NCBI GenBank assembly: GCA_021613535.1
Contig: CP075496.1
Span: 11,284,001-11,348,000, forward strand
From: Adineta vaga
Taxonomy: Eukaryota; Rotifera
Length of the DNA: 64,000 bases
Direction of reading: 5' to 3'
Part shown: piece after piece, positions 59,519 through 64,000 of the stretch
Layout of the letters: each line of letters opens with the position of its first letter
Position numbering within the stretch: position 1 is the first letter of the stretch
Translations under genes and position numbers: made by a program
Notes under the pieces: model-generated
What the model saw: the letters and a program-made list of their open reading frames with translations, nothing else
What the model was told of the DNA's origin: nothing
Databases searched by the model: none

Positions 59519-61327
59519 TTAATTCTCTTGACGAACTTTTCGTTTTCTTAATTTTTTCGGTGATGTTGAGACAATAGGTGTTGATTCTGTACCATCCAAT
59601 TGATCTTCTTCATTTTTCACATTATTTTCTTCATTATTATTATCAAAACCTTCTGGTCCAATATTTGCAAAATGTGTACGTACAACATCACTATCATGAT
59701 CAATCTTTCCTGACCATAAATCTTCCATTCGAAATGGTTCATATGCACAACAACGTGGAAACCAACCACGAAAACGACGACCACGTTTATGTGATTTATT
59801 TTCCCCTTCCTCCTTATTCTTGTCATTGACAGCAATACGTTCACCATACATCCAATATCTTTCCCAACGAGTTACATGAACATAATCACCTTTTTCAACT
59901 GGTATACGTGTTTCATCCGTACAAGGTATGCATATACATGTACGTAAACCATAACTTAATGTTATAAATGAACCTTTATATGATTGAACAACATCATAAC
60001 GAACAGTACGTTGACGTTTTTCAGATTTTTGTTCAAGTTGTTCACGTGTCAATGCATATTCATCTGTACCTTCACATACAGGCCATATTAAACCATTACC
60101 AATCACATTGAATGTTTCTCTCCAATTGAAAACTTGTCGAAAATTTTCTTTAAAACCAAGATCATATGGATATATAAATGTTGCTGTTCGACGATGATTA
60201 CGATCTCTTGCTTTACGTAAAATCCAATTTTCAATACCAGTTTGATTTTTCATAATACTGCGCAATTGAACAATCAAAAGAAATCCCACCTAAATATAGA
60301 AAACTTTCCTTTTTAGAATTCAATTATCTAATAACTAACGGCAATTATAACACCAAGTGCAAGACCAATTGAAAGAATACATGATATTAAACCGGTAAAT
60401 GTGAAATAAATAAGTGGAACATTTTTTATACGAGCATAAACATAATATTGCACAAAAAGTGCACGATATATACATGGACAGAGCATGATTAAAGCATGTG
60501 TACAGCCAAGTATTGCATAGAATAAAAACCAACAAAAATTTGCATGATTAAAATGGCCAGTACATGTGTTTATCCATGGGCACTAAAAACAGAAATTGAT
60601 TTATTTATTATTAAAAAGTCTTGTTTGAATGTTCATTCATTATAGATAAAGAAGACTTATTCAACTCAAATAAGTTTTCACTGAAAGAGAAATGTATCAT
60701 ATGAAATATATGTTCAATATAATCTTATATTGGTTTAGTAGAACATAAGAATAGTCTACTTGTCGTTTAATTTGAAAAACTAAAACTCACATGATGATCA
60801 AGTTTCAGAACACATCGGCCACATTTTTTACAATGATGTGCACGTGGAGCTTTGAAGCTTTCACAAACATCACCTATGTAGAATTTATTCACAGATATAA
60901 ACATCAATTTTAAATGCACACTTACAGTATTGCAAATATTTTTCATGTTCAGGATTTTCTGGTTTCCATCCTTTTGGTACAAAACCTTTTGGAAATATAT
61001 AAGAAAATCTAAAATATTATTTTCAAAAAAAAATCTATACCAGGTCCAACAAATATGGCACGAAAATAATTGTAAAAAATCACCACAGGCCATATCCAAT
61101 AAATAAGAAAGTTAATCAAACTTAATGGATCTTTAATATCCGGTGGATACCATTGAATAAGGCAATGATATCCACTTATTGTTCTACATACGAAAAGAAA
61201 AATGAATAGAATTTGATTTCATCAATGAAAAGCTCATCACATACATCCAAATAATCAAAATAATAGCACCAATTGGACCATAATGTGCTAATTGACTAAG
61301 TTGTCCCGAGCTTGTTCCAAAGCACAT
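59519..61327 (-). CDS. ZDHHC6: Palmitoyltransferase ZDHHC6-like
   Basis: ER enzyme that S-palmitoylates proteins such as calnexin in vertebrates. Four hydrophobic spans flank the DHHC cysteine-rich domain: YLQYCDVCESFKAPRAHHC, KKCGRCVLKLDHHC (intron splits before the catalytic Cys) and PWINTCTGHFNHANF. NFLIYWIWPVVIFYNYFRAI precedes FVGPGFVPKGWKPE, a ZDHHC6 signature. The C-terminal part has a cytosolic SH3-like domain with PCTDETRIPVEKGDYVHV and RGWFPRCCAYEP, which sets ZDHHC6 apart from other DHHC enzymes. The end, KLRKRKVRQEN, is basic but not a clean KKxx signal. The start at 61327 is directly preceded by TATTCTAG, so a further 5' exon or trans-splicing is possible. Confidence 0.93.
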
Positions 61328-61578
61328 CTAGAATACATTTCGAAAGAAAAACAGATGCCTTAGATCGATTGTTTATTGATTGATAAAAAAAAATGTCGTT
61401 ACAAACAAGACTCCTTTTTTGTCTTCCTTCCTTCCTTCTTTCCGCTAGCCATTACTTTCATTCTTTGTCCTCTCACCATTCTAATTGGACGAATGAGAAA
61501 AGAAAACGCAGATGAGATTTTTTCCTCTCCTTAACAGTGCTTCAACAAGGTATATTTGATGTTTCTATTGAAAAGTAA

Positions 61579-63349
61579 ATGTCTCAACAAGAAACAAATT
61601 CGTTCTCATCGGACTTCTCCTATTTATTCTTTCGTAATGGTGCCAGTTTTCGAATCGATTATAATGATGCCGATGATAACTCAAGAAAACTACCATCTAT
61701 ACCCAAATTAACTGATTTATGTTGCTCAATTATTGTTCGTAGTGAACGTCTAACTGAACAAGCATGTGAAATTATACCGAAAGAATTATTTAATCCTTTA
61801 TTTCGTGCAGCATTACGCTACACACAAGATGATAGTTGTATAAATATTCTTATAACTCGATGGCCCGATCGAGTATTTCGTTTGGAAAATTTTGTGGATG
61901 AAAAATTAACATCACTGAAAATGTTACTATGTGAAAAAACGGCATTACAACGAACAAAACAAGCGATAAAATATTCTGTGATCATTATACCTCGTTTTAT
62001 TGATTCAATTCGACAACAGCAACAAATGAATGACAAAAAACTTTCGAATTTACGTATTCTTGATGTAACTAATTTTCCTGTTGTTGAATTAATTATTCGA
62101 TACATTTCAACTCACTGTCGTCTTGCAGAAAAAGAATCAAGACGTAATCAATTGATTGATATTTATAATCAACAAAATCATCAATTAGTACCGGAATCTA
62201 TATTAAATAATGAGAATGGAAATCCATGTACAACAGGTAAAATCTATTTATCATGACAAGAAACAATGTTTATATTTTTATTCTTAATTGTAGAAATTGA
62301 ATATTCAGAGAATATTTCGAATGATAAAACTGATGATCTAATTAAATCAAGTTCCTATCCAGATGACATAATTATTATTCGTTTCGATTGTATAATTCAA
62401 GATTATCGTACTTATGTAGAATTACTTTCAGCTCTTCGTTCATCCACTCCCAATATTCAATTACAAATCTGCACAATTGATATGCGTTGTATTGGTTTAG
62501 CACTTGTTAGTAGTTTTCTTGATCATGTGGATAAACGAGTATGTTTTTTTCTTGATAAATTTCACTTCATTGTCTTTTCATTCATAATTCTAGTTTGTTC
62601 ATACACTTCGCATTCCGTACAATGTTTTAACACGACAAAATCTCAAATATTTCCTTCCACGTTTGCCAAAATTAACTCAATTACATACATTAGATCTTTC
62701 ATGTAATTTTATTGATTTTCGTCTTAATCAAGAAGATTTAGAACAATTTTGTTGTGTTCTAACTCAATTAAAACATTTAAAAAATCTATCTCTTAGTGGT
62801 TCACCAATAACAAATCGTTTGGAATATATTCTTAATGCAATTGATCATTCATTAGAAGTATTAAATCTTGATTTCTGTTCTTTATATGAAAATGATTTAA
62901 TTAGTTTAAGTCAAATGAGTACAAGACATCAATTTTTACATTTGGACTTAGGTACAAATCGTTTAAATCGTTTTATGCGTCAATTATTAATTGTTCTGAT
63001 TAAACAAACACGTCTTGTTGTCTTAGATCTTGATTATAATCGTTTTTCATCGAATGATTATTTAGAATTAATCGCTTGTTGTCAACGATTAACAACATTA
63101 AAAAGTTTAAGTGTACGTGGACCGAATTCTCTTACAACTCAATTAGCTGCAGCAACATTTATCGGTGAACATTATCGATGTTTACAATCATGGAAAATAG
63201 CTTCACCAATTGAATATTCACTCAATCGTTTTGTTGGTAATGATGAACAGAATTATTTAATACAAACTATAATGCCCTATGATATGTTCGTTAATGAAAT
63301 GAATAAACGAGCGAAATGTCTCGTTTCAATATCTGAACTAAGTGTATAG
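61579..63349 (+). CDS. LRRC14/PRAME-like leucine-rich repeat protein
   Basis: Three exons: 61579-62236 approx., about 62293-62540, and about 62597-63349. The N-terminal half carries LTDLCCSIIVRSERLTEQA, then IIPKELFNPLFRAALRYTQD and LITRWPDRVFRLENF, the pattern (LP-ELFPPLF-AA, W-P---L) of LRRC14 and PRAME. The C-terminal half has leucine-rich repeats: LTQLHTLDLSCNFIDF, LKHLKNLSLSGSPI, HSLEVLNLDFCSL, HQFLHLDLGTNRL and TRLVVLDLDYNRF. In vertebrates such proteins serve as Cullin-2 substrate receptors or innate-signalling regulators. It is an uncommon family outside chordates, so homology to LRRC14 should be tested, but the N-terminal block is characteristic. Confidence 0.75.
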
Positions 63350-63388
63350 AAATCAAAAATAAACATACGAATAAATATGCGTTTCATT

Positions 63389-64000
63389 TTATTTTATTTT
63401 GTAATGAGTTTTTTTTTTCTTTTTCTTTATAAAAGTTGATGACGTAGAAATACGATCTAGAATGATTTTCCAATCGTCAAGTAATTTCAAATGTTTTCGA
63501 TGATTATAAGTCGACATTTGTTCGCTAATGTATGTTAAATTTGTTGTGATTAATTTTAAAGCAAGATCATCAATAGAATTGAAATAAGTTATGTAAGGCC
63601 ATTGATAAAAATCAGCATATTTTAACCAATAATATATAGATGAATGATCGAATTCATTATTTGGATCAGGAATAGTTGTGTTTAAATCATAGGGTGGAAT
63701 TATGGAATGATGTTTACCTTTACCAGTTAGTGCTTTATCCCATGTTCGATCATAAATAATATTATATTTCAAATGCCACATAGTTAATAAATCAATAGAT
63801 GGAAAAAATAGTGGAATATTCATTGTATATTGTTCGAATAGACTCATAGTTGATACTTGATATGGTAAATAGATAATACCTGGATGACGAATTATATCGG
63901 AATAACTATAGAATTTGTATAATTTACGTAATGGTTTGACGATGATAGATGCATGAGATTTTTTCAAGGAAAAATTCAATTCATCAAGAAATTGTTCATT
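63389..64000 (-). CDS. Unrecognised protein, C-terminal part, runs off the window
   Basis: Open to the right edge of the window with no ATG inside, so the 5' part lies beyond 64000. About 203 residues can be read, starting NEQFLDELNFSLKKSHASII. Conspicuous segments are YSDIIRHPGIIYLPYQVSTM, SLFEQYTMNIPLFFPS, HHSIIPPYDLNTTIPDPNNE and IYYWLKYADFYQWPYITYF. The C-terminus is Lys-rich (IKKKKKKTHYKIK). The pattern recalls a glycosyltransferase-type C-terminal domain, but I cannot name it with confidence. Its stop lies 39 bases from the LRRC14-like stop on the other strand. Confidence 0.55.
   Translation of the reverse strand, partial: NEQFLDELNFSLKKSHASIIVKPLRKLYKFYSYSDIIRHPGIIYLPYQVSTMSLFEQYTMNIPLFFPSIDLLTMWHLKYNIIYDRTWDKALTGKGKHHSIIPPYDLNTTIPDPNNEFDHSSIYYWLKYADFYQWPYITYFNSIDDLALKLITTNLTYISEQMSTYNHRKHLKLLDDWKIILDRISTSSTFIKKKKKKTHYKIK

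Noticed and set aside
61818-62105. Minus-strand frame opposite the LRRC14-like gene
   Set aside because: Shadow; the plus strand has conserved LRRC14/PRAME blocks.

Overview
The window is nuclear DNA of a small-genome invertebrate, most probably a bdelloid rotifer. It is AT-rich and gene-dense. Genes lie on both strands and are broken by many short GT-AG introns of about 50-70 bases. The products are ordinary animal proteins (KCNQ channel, GALNT7, NEK1, SART1, aftiphilin, BACURD/KCTD, RBM4/14-like, ZDHHC6). The strongest clue to the clade is at about 24.4 kb, where 23 bases match the bdelloid spliced leader as I remember it at all but two positions and are followed at once by a GTATG splice donor. 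No bacterial operons or CRISPR arrays were seen.

Layout. 1-8.2 kb: 3' part of a KCNQ-type K+ channel (+), then on the minus strand a mitochondrial-type M3A oligopeptidase whose zinc-binding motif is lost, a GALNT7-like glycosyltransferase and glyoxalase II. 8.2-14.9 kb: gene-poor, with one unrecognised minus-strand gene, a GC-richer patch that looks like a mobile-element relic, a tRNA-like sequence with a T-run, and a MULE-type transposase C-terminal exon. 14.9-21.8 kb: three tandem VPS4 AAA-ATPase genes. The outer two are canonical and share a near-identical tract that includes introns; the middle one has lost the catalytic glutamate and arginine fingers but is otherwise intact. 22.4-22.7 kb: a two-exon neuropeptide precursor predicted to give four related -PxEGIL(I/L)-amide peptides. 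24.2-24.5 kb: an inverted pair of spliced-leader-RNA-like genes.

25-34.7 kb: SART1, aftiphilin, two ARF-family GTPases, TOM20 and a disordered protein. 35.4-42.8 kb: a small secreted protein, an A20/Cezanne-type OTU deubiquitinase with a zinc-ribbon tail, two tandem B-box/coiled-coil proteins, a free-standing zinc ribbon and a membrane protein. 43.4-64 kb: paraoxonase-like protein, NEK1, signal peptidase subunit SPCS1, an intronless cytochrome P450, BACURD, PTRH2, an RRM protein, ZDHHC6, an LRRC14/PRAME-like protein and a partial unknown at the right edge.

Most genes are housekeeping functions in protein targeting (TOM20, SPCS1), membrane traffic (VPS4, ARF, aftiphilin), RNA processing (SART1, RBM, SL RNA) and ubiquitin biology (OTU, B-box, BACURD, LRRC14). 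They are not a pathway cluster. The observations most worth following are the neuropeptide precursor, the SL RNA pair, the VPS4 pseudo-ATPase with paralogue conversion, and the pseudo-peptidase. All exon models were made by eye from splice signals and reading frame, with no transcript data.
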